Positions 22,921 through 35,412 of a DNA stretch of 64,000 bases are shown here, one piece after another (the first letter of the stretch is position 1; the number at the start of each line of letters is the position of its first letter). Below the pieces are notes generated by a model that had not been told where the DNA came from, made no database searches, and saw only the letters and a program-made list of their open reading frames with translations. The position numbers and the translations under genes were made by a program. The stretch lies in assembly GCA_015499995.1 (NCBI GenBank), contig JADNRV010000015.1, positions 124,001-188,000 of the forward strand, read 5' to 3'. The stretch comes from Flammula alnicola. Lineage: Eukaryota > Basidiomycota > Agaricomycetes > Agaricales > Strophariaceae.

Positions 22921-22992
22921 AAGGAGAGGGAGAAAGAAGAGAGAGTCATGAGAGGAGGTCAGATTTGCGTTTTCGTTGCTCGATACTAACCC
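22921..22992. repeat. Diverged direct repeat B, copy 2
   Basis: Matches 22123-22200: a purine-rich run, then TCATGAGAGGAGGTCA, ATTTGCG, CGTTGCTC and TAACCCC. The order A-B-A-B over 1.3 kb suggests duplication of one composite unit. Confidence 0.6.
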
Positions 22993-23816
22993 CTGTCGGT
23001 CGACTGCATTTCTGACATTTTTCGGTTCTGGACATCTTGACTCGACCTGGACAGCTTTCATCCCGGCGGCCCCGGATATCTGGCGCACACATTTATGGAT
23101 ATTCCTCATTGTGGTAAGCGCGCCTTTCAAGGGTCGGGTGTCGAGAAATTCTTGATCATCGAATAACACGAAGGAGTCATGGCAGGAATTCTAGATTAGA
23201 TAGTGTAGACGCGTGGCGTGATGAGAGAAATAGTGACAATGACAAGCCTAGGGAGTAAACTAGTAACGCGCATTTTGCCATGTCATTGTAATTTGTTGGA
23301 ATAATTTGCATGCGAGTTTTTTTATATTTCAAACTGTGGGTGTGGGTGTCACGCTTTGCGAGAATTGGATAATTGCATTGCTTGGCTTTGTGCTACGAAC
23401 TACGTCGACTCTGTCTGTCTGCCTGCCTCTTCCTGTCTGCCTGCCTCTGGTGGTGCTCTTGCTACTAGGCGACAACGACAGCCGCAGGGCATGCTCTGGC
23501 CTACTGAGCACTGTACTCTAGGACAAAGGACGACTAGATGCTCTCTGGGATGGGACTGACTGGACAAAGAGCGGGGGGGATAATGGAGGGCATTGTTGAC
23601 AGTGCGTTAGCCAATGGGAGAGGCGCCGTGTATGCCGGGCCGCACGTGTGGATAAGGTTCAGGATGGTGTTTATTTTGAAAAGGGCCGTGCGTGGGAGAA
23701 GATTGGCGGTTGTTTGTGTGAAAATGTGAAATCTGTTTAGATGTGACTGGTCGGGAGCGACGGACATGGCTGCGTTGCTTGATCACCCCCACACATGTCC
23801 GCCCTCTAACCTAACT
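22993..23816. promoter_or_regulatory. Upstream region of the Whi3/Scw1-like gene
   Basis: About 800 bp before the first likely start codon. It contains a short CTGCCTGCCTCT-type tandem run near 23420-23450. No other gene is visible. Confidence 0.35.
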
Positions 23817-26800
23817 ATGCCCTCCGTCCCATCCCTCTTCCACCACGACGAGGATTTCATAAACAAATCCCTCCTCGATTCTTTAGACGCCCAAGCAGAC
23901 GCTGAACCCCTCGAATCGGACATACACCAACAATATCCCTCAAACGACTCTCCCGACGACAACGACTCGCCAAACACCCGCTACAGCATCTCCCACCGCC
24001 ACCATCTCACCTCCCAAGACTCCTCCGCCGACTCCTCCGCCCATCCAACCTACCACAATCTCCATGCCCAGGATTCCATCTTCACAATGCACCAGGGCCT
24101 CTACTCTTCCGCGAACCAGCACATCCATACCGACTACAACTCGGAATACCATCCACAGCAACAACAACAACCCACCAAAGTGAACGGTTTCTCGAGTACT
24201 ACCAACTATCGCGCCTCCTTACCTCGTATCCCAACACCACGCGCTCACGGCACCACGCCAGCCAGTCTGTGCTCACCTCTGCCCCCTCTTATCGCGACTC
24301 GGCGCCTGCTGGTTTCTACCCCAACCAGGATGTATTCCCCAGCCAAATGACTTCCCCCGTTCCCGTACACATGCAGCCATACGATAATCGCGCCGCGTAC
24401 GACTATGCCACCCAATCACAGCAACAACAGTCCGTCAACGGCGTCCACAAATCGTCCTACCTTATCGACCCATACGGATCTTCCAAGCCTTCGTCTCAGC
24501 AGCAACAACAGCAAAGTGCTCCACCGACGGCATACTCATTCTCAAACGCCGTCCAGCTGTCGTCCCAGACCCCGTATGGGCCACACGTAGCCGCCGGCGC
24601 CACTTTGGGTGGCGCCGCATCCAACAACCCCGTTATGCCCCCGGTATGACCAACTCTGTCAGTATCGGCATGGCCAACGGCCCCAGCAACTCTACTACCG
24701 TCAACGGAGAAGAGATCTCCACCATTTTCGTCGTCGGATTTCCTGAGGACATGCAGGTGTGTTATCTCTATCCTTCATCCTGCATGTAACTGACTATGTA
24801 TGATAACCAGGAACGCGAATTCCAGAACATGTTCACCTTTAGTCCCGGCTTCGAGGCAGCAACCCTCAAGATCCCAAATAAGGAATACACCGCGTACAAT
24901 GGCCTCATTCCCCCCAATCCGGGCATGGTCAATCCCAGCGCTGCTCTCCAACAACAGCAACAGGCGCAGCAGCAGCAACAACAACGTAATTACGCCGCCG
25001 CAGCGAACGATCCGTACAATTTAGTGACGGTCAACCAGGGCGGCGTCGTCGTCGACGCCGGTAGAGATGGGGGGATGGCGTCGTGGCCCGCCGCGCCGCC
25101 CGGTGCGAGCGAGGACCTCGCGGCCCACTATGGTATGGGTATGCCTGGCCCCCTCGGCGCATTGAACCCCATGAACCCGCTCAACCCTCTCTCTTCACTC
25201 AACTCCCTCTCCGGCGGCCCCTCTGCCTCCTCGCAACAAGCGCAGCAAAACAACCCCAACCTGCCGCCGAGGAAACAGATCATCGGGTTCGCCAAGTTCC
25301 GCTCGCGGGAGGAGGCGCTCGTGGCAAGGGACGTGCTGCAGGGCCGGAGGGTGGATATTGAGAAGGGCGCGGTGCTGAAAGCGGAGATGGCGAAGAAGAA
25401 TCTGCATACGAAGAGGGGGGTGGGGCCTGTGGCGGGCGTTGGGGGTGGTGGTGGTATGGGTGCGGTGGGGTTGCAGACGCAGCAAAGCCAACAGCAGGGC
25501 CAGCAGCAGCAGCAGCAGCAGCATTTGAACGGCGCGATGGATGCGCCGGATGCGAGTGGTATGGCAGGCCTTGCGAGGATTGGGCTTGGGTGGCGCGAGT
25601 CGTCGCTTGGCGGGTTACAACAGCAGCCGTCGTCGTCTCAAGGACAGTCGGCGTCGTCGCAAGCGGCTCCTCAGACGTCGCAGTCTCAAGCACAAGTCCA
25701 AGATGCGTCGTCGACGCTTAACGGTCTCGCCAATGGCACAGCCACACAGACCAAAGACGGTACCCCCTCCGCCGCGGATGACGAACGGAAGCGCATCGAG
25801 AGCACTGGTCCTTTGGGCTATGATGGGGTGTCGCTGTACTCCGGCCGGGACGCGCGTGTGGTGGGCTTGGTGGGTCTGGGTAATGGAGGAGTCGGAGTTG
25901 GAGTTGATGGTGGTGCAGGTGCGCGAGGTCCACGCGAGCGGGCGGAGGATGATGACCGCGAGAGGGAGAGGGAGCGGAGGCGAAGGGAGAGGGATGCGCT
26001 GGCGGGGGCGGGGTTGAGGGGGTTGAAGGAGAGCGAGCGAGAGAGGGAAAGAGAGAGGGGGAGGAGAGGGAGATGAACCTTATGCGCCTGCGCGCGACGA
26101 ATTCGGCGGCGTTTGATGCGTTCCATGGGGTCGTTGGGTCGTCGTCGGTCGTTGGTGGTGGTGTTGGTGCGAGTGCGATGTCGAGGCAGAGCTCGAGTAC
26201 TTCGTCGGGTTCGGGTGCGGGTGGAGGTAATGCGTTGTGGGCGTCGCCAACCACGGCTGCCGCCACCGCTGCTGTGGTTGAGAGTACTGGCGAACGGCAA
26301 TGAACATGGGTCTTCGGGACCGGGATCTGTGGACAGTCCGATGTTGCGCGAGGCAGAGGCAGAGGCTCAGCAGCAAGACTTCCATGATCGACAACAGAAC
26401 AGGAGCAGCGGCCGCCAGGAGTACGAGCTTCACACGAGCAGCAGCACCAGCAGCAAGACGCGCAAGAGTTAGTGCAGCGTGATCGCGATCAGATTCAGAG
26501 CGATCAAGCCCACGCACACGCACAAGGACAAGAATGCCAAGACCAGGATGATGTTGTCGTCGGGCCTTGGGACCGGATCATAATGCAGCGGCTTCGTATG
26601 CCGCTGTTGCCCGACCCCTGCGGCGCGACGCGGCGGCGCTACGACTGCGACTACGACTACTTCGGGGTCGTCGGAGCGCTCGACGTCGCCTGGTGGGTTT
26701 TTGGACGGCCAATACTCCATCACCCAACAGCAGCAGCAGCAGCAGGAACACCGGTATATGCCGCAGTACGCGCACTTGCAGTACCACCATGACCAGCAGA

Positions 26801-28551
26801 AGCAGTTGCACTGCAGTTGCAGATGGGGGGCCAGCAGCAGCCGTTGCAGTTGCAGCTGCAACAGTCGGGGTATAGGACGCAGAGCGAGTCGAGCGAGACG
26901 AGTGCGATTGGGGCGGACGCTGCGGGGCTTGTGGGTGTGAACCCGCTGGGTCTGTCGGGTCGGGGTTGGGGGCTTCTGGTGGTGCTGGTGCTCGCGCGGG
27001 GCTTGGGGTCAATACGAGTGCCCTCGGCGCTAGCTCAATGCCGGCGCTGTTAATGGTGTCGACCAGAACGCAGCGCATTTTGCGAGGCAGCAGCAGCAGG
27101 CGTTGGCCAGTGCGATTGGGTCTGCGGGGCAGCAGCGACGTCGGGCAGTGGTGCAGCGAGCGCGTCCAGCACGACGAGCGCGAGCACGGCGAGTACGGGC
27201 AATACGTCGCCGCAGCTGCCCTCGCCGGCGGGGGGGAGTTCGGGCAGTGCGACGAGCACGACGAGTTTGAGGGGGACGGTGGACCAGAATCCTCCTGTGA
27301 GTGCATAGTTCTTCCCTTTGTCTTACTTGTCTTTTTTATTCTTGGGCTTGAGAGACTTTTTTGGAGTTGTCACTTGTTTGCTTTTGCTATTGTTCTTTTG
27401 GTTGGCTTGCGGATGAGACTGCGATGAAGCGTGCTCAGAGACATTTGATGCTGATTGCATTTTTTTTTTTTTTGTTCTAGATCAACACGTTGTACGTGGG
27501 TAATTTGCCACGTCGCCGCCCCCGATGGGATACCCGAACGACTACCTCGAGGAGACGCTCCGCGAGGTCTTCTCCATCCGTCCCGGCTATCGCAAGCTGT
27601 GCTTAGGCATAAAGCCAACGGACCTATGTGTTTCGTCGAGGTGGGTTTGGGTTGGGTTTTGTGTTTTATTTTTGCCGATCGCTGAACGTTTTTTGTACGT
27701 AGTTCGAGGATGTGCAATATGCCGCGAAGGCTCTGGTCGAGATGTCTGGGAATACCCTGCGCGGGGCGGTGAAGAACGGGATCAGGCTGTCGTACAGCAA
27801 GAACCCGCTGGGCGTGCGCACGCCGACGAGTGCCGGCGGGAGCAATTCGGGCGGCCCGACGCTGTTACAGCAGCAGCAGCTGATGCAGACGCTGAGCAAC
27901 CACCATCAGTACCAGCAGCATGGGCAGCATGGACACCAGCAGCAGCAGCCTCCGCCGCCGTCGTCGGCAGGCTCGGGCTCGGGCTCGAGTGTGACGGCGC
28001 AGCAGGATTCGTTCCAGTCGCGCCTTGCTGATGACTATCATCGGCTGCCGACGTCGATTTTGAGGAGAGATTCGGTGCTTTCACCGCCGGCGACGGCGTC
28101 GCTTGCACAGGCGCAGGCGGCGTACATGGGCGCTGGGAGTGGGAGCGGTGGCGGCGGCAACTCGAATAGCTTCTTCTCGTCTCCGCCGCCGAGGTTCTAT
28201 GGCTCGTCTCCTGGGACGCAGTTGACGGGCGCGTCGAGCGCCTTTGTGCCCCGTTCTGCTGCTGCTGCGGCAGCGGCAGTGGCGAACGGGGGAAACGGGC
28301 TGGGCGGGATGGGGATGTTCAGCAGTAACGGCGTGGGCGTGGGCGTGGGCGGCTATGCGGGTTCGTCGTCGGCGGGTTTCTCGCCGTTTGGGATGTCGTT
28401 TGCGTCGGGTTCGGGCGAGAGTCCGTTTGCACCGCCTCCGTCTTCTCACCTTCATCATCCTTCTCTTGTGCAACAACATTCGATACCCGACGGGCAGCAG
28501 CAGCATCCGCAACATCAACACCAACAGCAGCATCAGCAGTCGGATGACTAG
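23817..28551 (+). CDS. Whi3/Scw1-type RNA-binding protein with two RRMs and long polyQ linkers
   Basis: Role (family knowledge): fungal Whi3 binds cyclin and other mRNAs and forms polyQ-dependent condensates; fission yeast Scw1 acts in cell wall integrity. Seen: an N-terminus MPSVPSLFHHDEDFINK (23817; an upstream in-frame ATG exists at 23766), Q-rich regions, then RRM1 starting ISTIFVVGFPEDMQ (24721). RRM1 is interrupted by about 120 Q/P/N-rich residues before it resumes with IIGFAKFRSREEALVARDVL (25280). RRM2 starts INTLYVGNLP (27481), has YLEETLREVFSIRPGYRKL, and ends GIRLSYSKNPLGVRTPTSAG (27830), the Scw1/Whi3 hallmark. A Q/H/G-rich tail ends at 28551. Intron 27297-27480 carries a long T run before its acceptor. 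Apparent missing bases occur at about 24250, 24643, 27508 and 27603, and the 26.1-27.3 kb linker changes frame several times. The extent is well supported; the exact linker sequence is not. Confidence 0.85.
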
Positions 28552-30284
28552 ACTGGCTGAGTGCTTGACTGGAATAGTTGTGTTGTTTTTTTGTTGGATG
28601 TGTTTCTCGTCATGCATAATATTCGTCGCCTCCGACCTGCCCATAATTCATAGAAGGCTGGCTGCTGGGACGTGGTGGATCTCTTCTCTTTTTTGTTTCT
28701 CCTCTTTTATTTATCCTCACTGTTTCTGACTCTTTTTTTCTCTCTCTCCTCTCATGTCCCGACATCATTTTTCAACATGTTTTCTAGTCGTCGTCGTCTC
28801 CATCCATCCATCCATCCATCCACACACAAATCATCAGCATTCGCATTCGCAAGCAAACGCACCTCCTATAATCGCACGCACTCGCAAGCACGCACGCAAT
28901 ATCTATGTACTACATTGACGGTGATGACGATCCGCACCGCATCCCACCCATCCCATTTCACTGCACTTGCATCCATCGACGCATCCGCCTTGACCGACTC
29001 ACCCATACACGCAGCAGCACAAGAAACCATTAACCAATGCCATATCTGAAGAAACATTTGCATATCCCGTCGTCTTATTTTATTTCGCTTTTTCGCCATC
29101 CTCTTTTTTTTCTCTTTCTTTTCTTTTCCAGGACTTGTTGCTTGTTGTTTCTGTTTAGTGTCTTTCTGTCTGTCTCCCGTTTCCTCTGCCTCTCTGTGTT
29201 TTTGCTGCCATATTTCTATCTATCTGCCAACCGAACCCAAATTACATCCCAATGCAGACCTATCCACGAACCTACCACAACGAACCACCACCACCACCAC
29301 TCCGCGTCATTCCTCTTCCTTTTCTATATGCTTTTTAGCACCCTGCGCAATCCCAACAAGGCATTATCATCATCTTCACTCCATTTCATGCCATCATCGT
29401 CATATATATAACCCCCCTTGTTTGTTTTCTCTATCTACATGCTTTCCAGTGTCCCATCATCTACCATGTCCCATTAATCAGTGATATCATATAAACCCAC
29501 ATTCCAAATACCATCATCTACATTTTTTTTCTCGCCTTTTTTTCCTGCCAAGACCAATACTATCATCATGATTTCGAATTCAGATTTTTTTCTCTCTCTA
29601 TCCAGTGCCATCCAGTTTCTCATGATTCACAAATCCAAGATCACGTCGCCTCTGTTTCGTTTCTTATTCAACTTTCGTCTTTTTGTTTATATTATATCCT
29701 TCTCTTCTCTCCGCGTCCTTGTCATATATTTCGCGGAGCAGTACTTGTGTGTATACTTTCGCGCCCTTGTTACTTACATACAGTGTGTTGGTGATCTACT
29801 TACTTAGTCTTTAGTGCACACCCCATTTTATCCTTTGATTGACTGTGACGTTCACTCCGTCTGTCTCTATATCAATTTACTTACGATGATGTGTATTACC
29901 AAGTTTCGAATACAGGTTGCTCTCCTATGCTTAGAAAATACTTGCTGATTGTCGTGCATGATTTTTTTTCTTCGTTGTCAGCATCTAAATGAATGTCGTC
30001 TGCCACTATCTTCTCAAGCTTGCAGTCAACCGAAGAGAGCATAGGACAGAGATTGCGTAAAAAAACAGACACTACATACTACAATCACGGGCCCCAACAA
30101 CCAAAAGGAGAAGAAGATAAAGGTCATAATTAGCTCAAAAACAGCAGGCATGAGGGGCATGTTGTGTACGTGAGTAGCGGTCAGAATTAAAAAAAATGAG
30201 AAGTCTAGCACTGCTTGAGATGTACAGTGGGATAAGAAAAGGAGCGTGGCGAATTAGGTCCGTTGTTAAAAGAATGCAGGTCGA
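28552..30284. other. Convergent 3' region, pyrimidine-rich low complexity
   Basis: 1.7 kb between the stop codons of two convergent genes. It is strongly C/T-biased on the plus strand, with a CCAT tetranucleotide run at about 28800-28822, a CAC run near 29285 and several T8 stretches. No coding or RNA gene was recognised; long 3' UTRs are likely. Confidence 0.5.
28800..28822. repeat. CCAT tetranucleotide microsatellite
   Basis: Five or more consecutive CATC/CCAT units are readable in CATCCATCCATCCATCC. It lies in the 3' region of the RRM gene. Confidence 0.9.
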
Positions 30285-33200
30285 TTATCCAGTATCCCCA
30301 TCTTTCGTGCTCGGTTCTGATGACGACGAATCGTTGCTCGTCGTCGATGTCGTGGGTTGCGCCGGAGGCGTAGAAGCTACTGCCAAACCGACGGCACCGA
30401 GCTTGACCTTGATCTTCTTGCCAGGAGGATCGTCTCCGTTTTTAGATCGCCCAACTAATGGCGCAGGAGCTTCTTTCTGGCTTCCAAGATCAGGCTTTTT
30501 TGAAGATTTAGAAAGCCGCGCGAGCAATTCGTCGTCTTCGTCTTCCACTCGTCGTCGTTTTTCACTAGGCCGCATGGGTCCTAGGTGAGGAGATGGGGAC
30601 CGTGCTCTCGTGCTTCGGGCGAGAGCCTCTAGGAGATTGTCTTCTTCGTCCTCGTGTTTTGTTGCCCTTTTTGGAGGTGGGCCCGACGGTCTAGATGCCG
30701 AGACAGCTGTTGGTGCTGGTGCAGATGGGGATGGAGATCGATGTGAAGGTTTAGGGCTAGAAGGTTTAGTTTCAGGAGGTGCGGAGGTTGATCCTGAGGC
30801 TTGGGGTGTTGCTGCGGCGAGATCACTCGGATGAGGATTCGTATTGGAATCCTCGTCATCTTCATCATAGTCAACCAGGGCGCCCAGCTGCGGCGCTCTG
30901 AGAGGCGGTCGATAGCCTTTCAGAGTACCACTTATTCCTGGTCGCCGTTTCCGTTTCATGCCAGTATTGTTCGCAGCCAGCGGTGACATTTTAAACCATG
31001 ATTGTTGTTGGCTAATCGAAGGGATTACTTCGTCTTCCTCGTCGTCAGCGTTGAAGTAGTCCTCTTCCGTGAGGTCGAGGAGGCGGCCCGGACCCGACCA
31101 ACCTCGATCTTCGACAGATCTAATGGGCCAAAAAAGATCAATCAGAGTTGGAAATCACGATGGTTATATGACGCACTTGTCTGGGGTCGACTCCTCCGGT
31201 GGGGGAGCATTGTTCATTTCCCAACGGCGGATAAACAATTCAAACCGCTGGCTGCCTATAGGGCTCTTGGCAAGTTTTTGGATCTCCGGCTCGTGTCTTG
31301 TCATGCAAAACCGTATCATTTCCTTTAAATTCTCCTAATTGCCGACTCCATTAATTTCAGTCAGAGGAAAGTTGCGTGCAGGGTCATACCTTGCGCATAT
31401 GCTCAAAGTATTCTTGACAGGAGCAGCTGAGGAGATTATCCCTCAACGATTCCTTGATCGTCAGGTCCAGTATCGGCTTGAGGATATCTTGTTTCATGAT
31501 TTGAGCATGGGAATTAGGGTTACCTTGCTTCAGAAGCAGTCGGAAGATGCGGAAAGCGGCTAGCGTAAAATCAAAATGACCAAAGATTAATTAGTAGATT
31601 AATGATCGAGGTGCTCACAATGACGGAGAAACTTGTCTTTGCCTTTGAAAAGGGTGGCCACGCTAGAAAGGATATTGGACGACATGACATGGAAGTGACT
31701 TCGGAATTGGTGTTGCTGGATGAAATTATGTAGCAGATCACACAAATAGACGAATCGGTTTGTCTCTTCACGAGTAAGAGGCAGGATCGGTTCATGGAAG
31801 TTTCTCCACTCTGGTAAGTCTATCAGTGGCTTCAATAAGGTCTGGGCGCAGTCCTTGTAGAAGTACTCCATGTATCGCTCGGTACCTGGGTCATCCTTCC
31901 GCCCGACCACAGGAAGTTTAGGACCCACAGCCTTCCAGAGAATGGTTTCATCAGCCTCTGCCTCAATATACTAAAAGATACAATCACACGCACCTCAGAG
32001 CCAGCGTTTGCCATAGGAGGAGATTCCACAGAAGGCACATCCATCCACACCTTCAGCGCATCTCCTATTTGACTCTGCACCGCTAAATCCTTGCTCTGGG
32101 CCATGATCCTGCACGCCATCGCCAGAACCGTCTCCGCCTTATCCGCGCCTTTCTTCCCTGCCTCGCGCTCTTTTTCGATTGCCACCACCTGCTTCAATAC
32201 ATGACCTCGTACCCCATTCAGATCATGATCCAACAGAGCTGTCAGAATTTCTCCAGCAGCACTGATCATCTGCCTGTTGATCTCCTCCTTTTCGGGAAGG
32301 TTGAGAGCCCATTGCACTGCAAACAAAATGCCTCGGTCGACAAGGGTGCGGAAAAGTGCCATCCGTGCAGGCATTTGTACGTTCTTGCCCATAATGCAAA
32401 GTTGCTGCAGCAGCAGTATCACATCTTGACGGAGAGTGATTTCTGCTTCCGTAAGGTCGTCAGGAGGGGCAAACGCATACGAGTTCGACCGCCTGGCTCC
32501 GCGGCCGTTGACAACAGGTAGCGTGCCATTGGCAGGCCCCGGACTTGATGTGGCAGTTTTTTGGTCGACGTCCATCGGAGCGGCTTCTGGTTTGCTGACA
32601 TTGTCACCGTTCCCATTTAAACTGATGATCATGTGTTGAGGAGAGGTTGGAGGTTGATTATGTGGTTGGGGTTGGACTTGTTGCTGTTGGAACTGGAGTC
32701 GCCTTCCGTTTGGTCCGCCTCCCGTCAGCATGTCCTCGTCGACGAAGAGCCGGACGACATCGCGTAAGAAACTTGGATCTTGCTGAATGTGCGTGATGAT
32801 GTCGATTTGATTGAAGATGATACATGAGTTGAGGACGTTAAAGGTGGAATCGTCGAGGGCGCGTGCGAGAACAACGTCCTTGAGAAATTGGAGGCGGTAG
32901 GTGTGATGGATCTTGCGTTGAATCGCAATGTCACGCATAGGAATAGGTTGGTGGAACTGCGCCGTATTGTGTAGAAAATCGCGGTAGTTGGCCTTATGGC
33001 CTGGAAAGTCTGGATCATCTAAAAAGAAGAAAGAGGGCTCCAGCTTAAGTCGTGGAAAGGGACACAGACTTACATTCTAACATCCCGACGACGCCAAAAA
33101 ATATTTCGTCTTCCAGAATATGTTCGTACATTGAATGGTCGTTTAACAACACTGGAGAAGAAAAATAAGTGAACACCAAAATTCGACTGCATTGAGATAT

Positions 33201-34913
33201 GATGGGAGACGTACGTATTGTTTGCATCAGACTACACAAGGCATGCAAGTTCTCCAGACTCTCCAGGTCTTCAGCATCGCCCATCACTTTAATTAAGGAC
33301 TTGATGTAATCCTGTCAATGCAGGGTAATGCAAACAAACATATTCAAGATCAGCTACTAGTCTTATAACATAGAATACACTCATAACTGCAAGCACAGAA
33401 CGAATGTATCCTAGTCGCCTGACAGAAAGTATTAAAAGCACAAGTGTCCAAACAAATCGAATGGCAGATATGCACATGGAATGCGATGATACATGGTAAT
33501 GGGTTGTGATCGAAATGAAGATGTCAGGACTCACCTCTTGTTGAATGTATTCGCATATTCGTTCCTTCACTACCTGAGTTCGCGCCAATGATTTGATGGC
33601 CCTCTCAATTTCACTGATAATGCCTAGCTGTGGCGGGGGAAGATGTCCTGAGCGTATTATACTTGCGGTTGTGACCGAAGTCTCTGGTCCTAGAAGGGGC
33701 GAGGAAGAAACCAGGGTTTGGTCGTCTTAGAGGCATATCAGACACATTCGGGTGGGGGATTTTGGGTTAACTAACCAGTTGCATTCATATGACGCTGTAC
33801 TTCGAGGATGAAATTCCACACTTCGGCGCAACCGTCAGGATCTTGAAAGCTGAGCGCATAGTCCACGCCGTCAGGCTCGGTCCACACGATGAGCGTGTCT
33901 GCAATCAATGAAGACGGAATTAGCAAAACCCATGCCCGTTAACACGAGCCGAAGATGCATGTGTTGTTATGTCATAAACATGGGGTTTGGAGGAGTGGTC
34001 GTGTGCAGGGCAAGGGACAGAGAAGTGGATAGGGCCTTGTCAAATGAAATGCACGGCTCACCTTGTTGGCGTTGATACACATCATTGGAACGAATGGCTG
34101 TTGATAAAATGATGTCGTTGTAATTTCTTTCTGAACGAGCGATAAGCAGTGCTTCGTTGGTCTCTTCTGAGAATTGGCCAAAACAGAAAGCTGTTCCTTG
34201 GTCTATCCATCGCGAGCCAATAAGTTCGTAGACCTAAAAAGATGGGTGAGTGTCGTAGCATTACGACGGATACGTGATTGATGAGAGACTGAAAAATGGC
34301 GACCCATATCCATAGGGTTCGACAAAGGTTGCGCTCCGAAGTGTTATGGCGGATATGATTTAAATATTGGAAGGCTCCGCAAAGGGAAAAAGAGTGAACT
34401 TTTACACACCTTTACGCGTTTCAATTCATGATCGGGGTCAGGTATCCAGTCCTGGCCATCTTCATGAATATTCAAGCCCGCCTCTCCTGGACCCACGCCG
34501 GATTCCGGTGAGTGCTCGAGCAGCTCAATCTGGCCATTGACGGGCTCCAACAAAACTTCGCCCTCTTCCTTGTGTACTAGAGGTTCGGCTTCTGCGTTCT
34601 CGGCCTCCACACCTCCGTCTTTGTCCTGGCCCTCCCTTATTGCTTCCGCCGTTTGAACCACCTCTCCTTCCGCTCCGGTGCTCGTCGTCAAGGATTGCGG
34701 GTCTGAAACGGACAAATCATTGGAGAGACATTCGCGGGGCTCGTGGACACAAGGTTCTGATCTATGGATGTCGGCGCATCTTGAGGTGATGGCTGTGAAT
34801 CAGAAATGGTGGTGGAACTAGCACCAATGGTATCAGCAGCACCAGCAGCGAAAATTTCGGATGACTGAAGAGAGACTGGGCTTGCGGAGACGCGCTGGCT
34901 AGGCCGTTCATGG
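30285..34913 (-). CDS. PSY2: Protein phosphatase 4 regulatory subunit 3 (Psy2/SMEK family)
   Basis: Role (family knowledge): targets the PP4 catalytic subunit to substrates in the DNA damage response, for example dephosphorylation of gamma-H2A. Seen in order: an acidic disordered leader (about 34913-34430), the EVH1-like domain with VYELIGSRWIDQGTAFCFGQ (34230) and SNDVYQRQQDTLIVWTEPDG (34070-33880), then the armadillo-like core with HSMYEHILEDEIFFGVVGML (33130-33070), FLKDVVLARALDDSTFNVLN (32890) and RYMEYFYKDCAQTLLKPLID (31880). LPLTREETNRFVYLCDLLHN and FHVMSSNILSSVATLFKGKD follow, then QKLAKSPIGSQRFELFIRRW. The low-complexity tail has K/R-rich motifs such as MKRKRRPG and KKIKVKLG and stops at 30285. 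Many short introns separate these blocks. The start is uncertain: MNGLASAS at 34913 is a candidate, but the leader changes frame once near 34720. Confidence 0.9.
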
Positions 34914-35412
34914 CCAGCGACTGAAATTTGTGGCCAGTAGAGAAACACGGACGAGAAAAATGAGCGGACAGTGACAGAGGACGGTCGCTCCGGTTGAATG
35001 GGTCGTGGGTAACTTTTCCGCCAAATAAACCACCGGCCCGATGCCTCTCCCACTCAGCAGCAAATGACAACTACCAGTTGATTCCGTTCGATTTCTCAAA
35101 GCCCGCGGTGAGCTGGCAATTGCTGGCCTAACATCTCGTTTCTTAACCCGTTACATACGTAGTTTTAAGCGCTTCTTTGTCTAGTATGGAAAAAACCGGA
35201 GATAGATGATCACCCTTCTTTCATGATCGTAAAATTAGTTCGAGTAGATATTCAAATAAGTAATAAACGGACAGTTGCCTTGAAAACGGCACGAAGGGCC
35301 ACGAGCTTGATCGCCACAGCAGTGACGATTTCAAGTTTCCCAAGGGTCCTTACATAAGCATGAGGAAAAAATCCCACTCTACGAATGACGCCTGTTGAAC
35401 TCGACATCCATC
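34914..35412. promoter_or_regulatory. Divergent promoter region (PSY2 / TOM20-SET locus)
   Basis: About 500 bp between the presumed divergent starts. It contains no supported ORF. No specific promoter element was identified. Confidence 0.35.

Noticed and set aside
26074..27300. Several overlapping ORFs on both strands in the RRM gene linker
   Set aside because: They are by-products of CAG/GCG-rich low-complexity coding sequence with frame errors; only the plus strand reading is consistent with the flanking RRMs.
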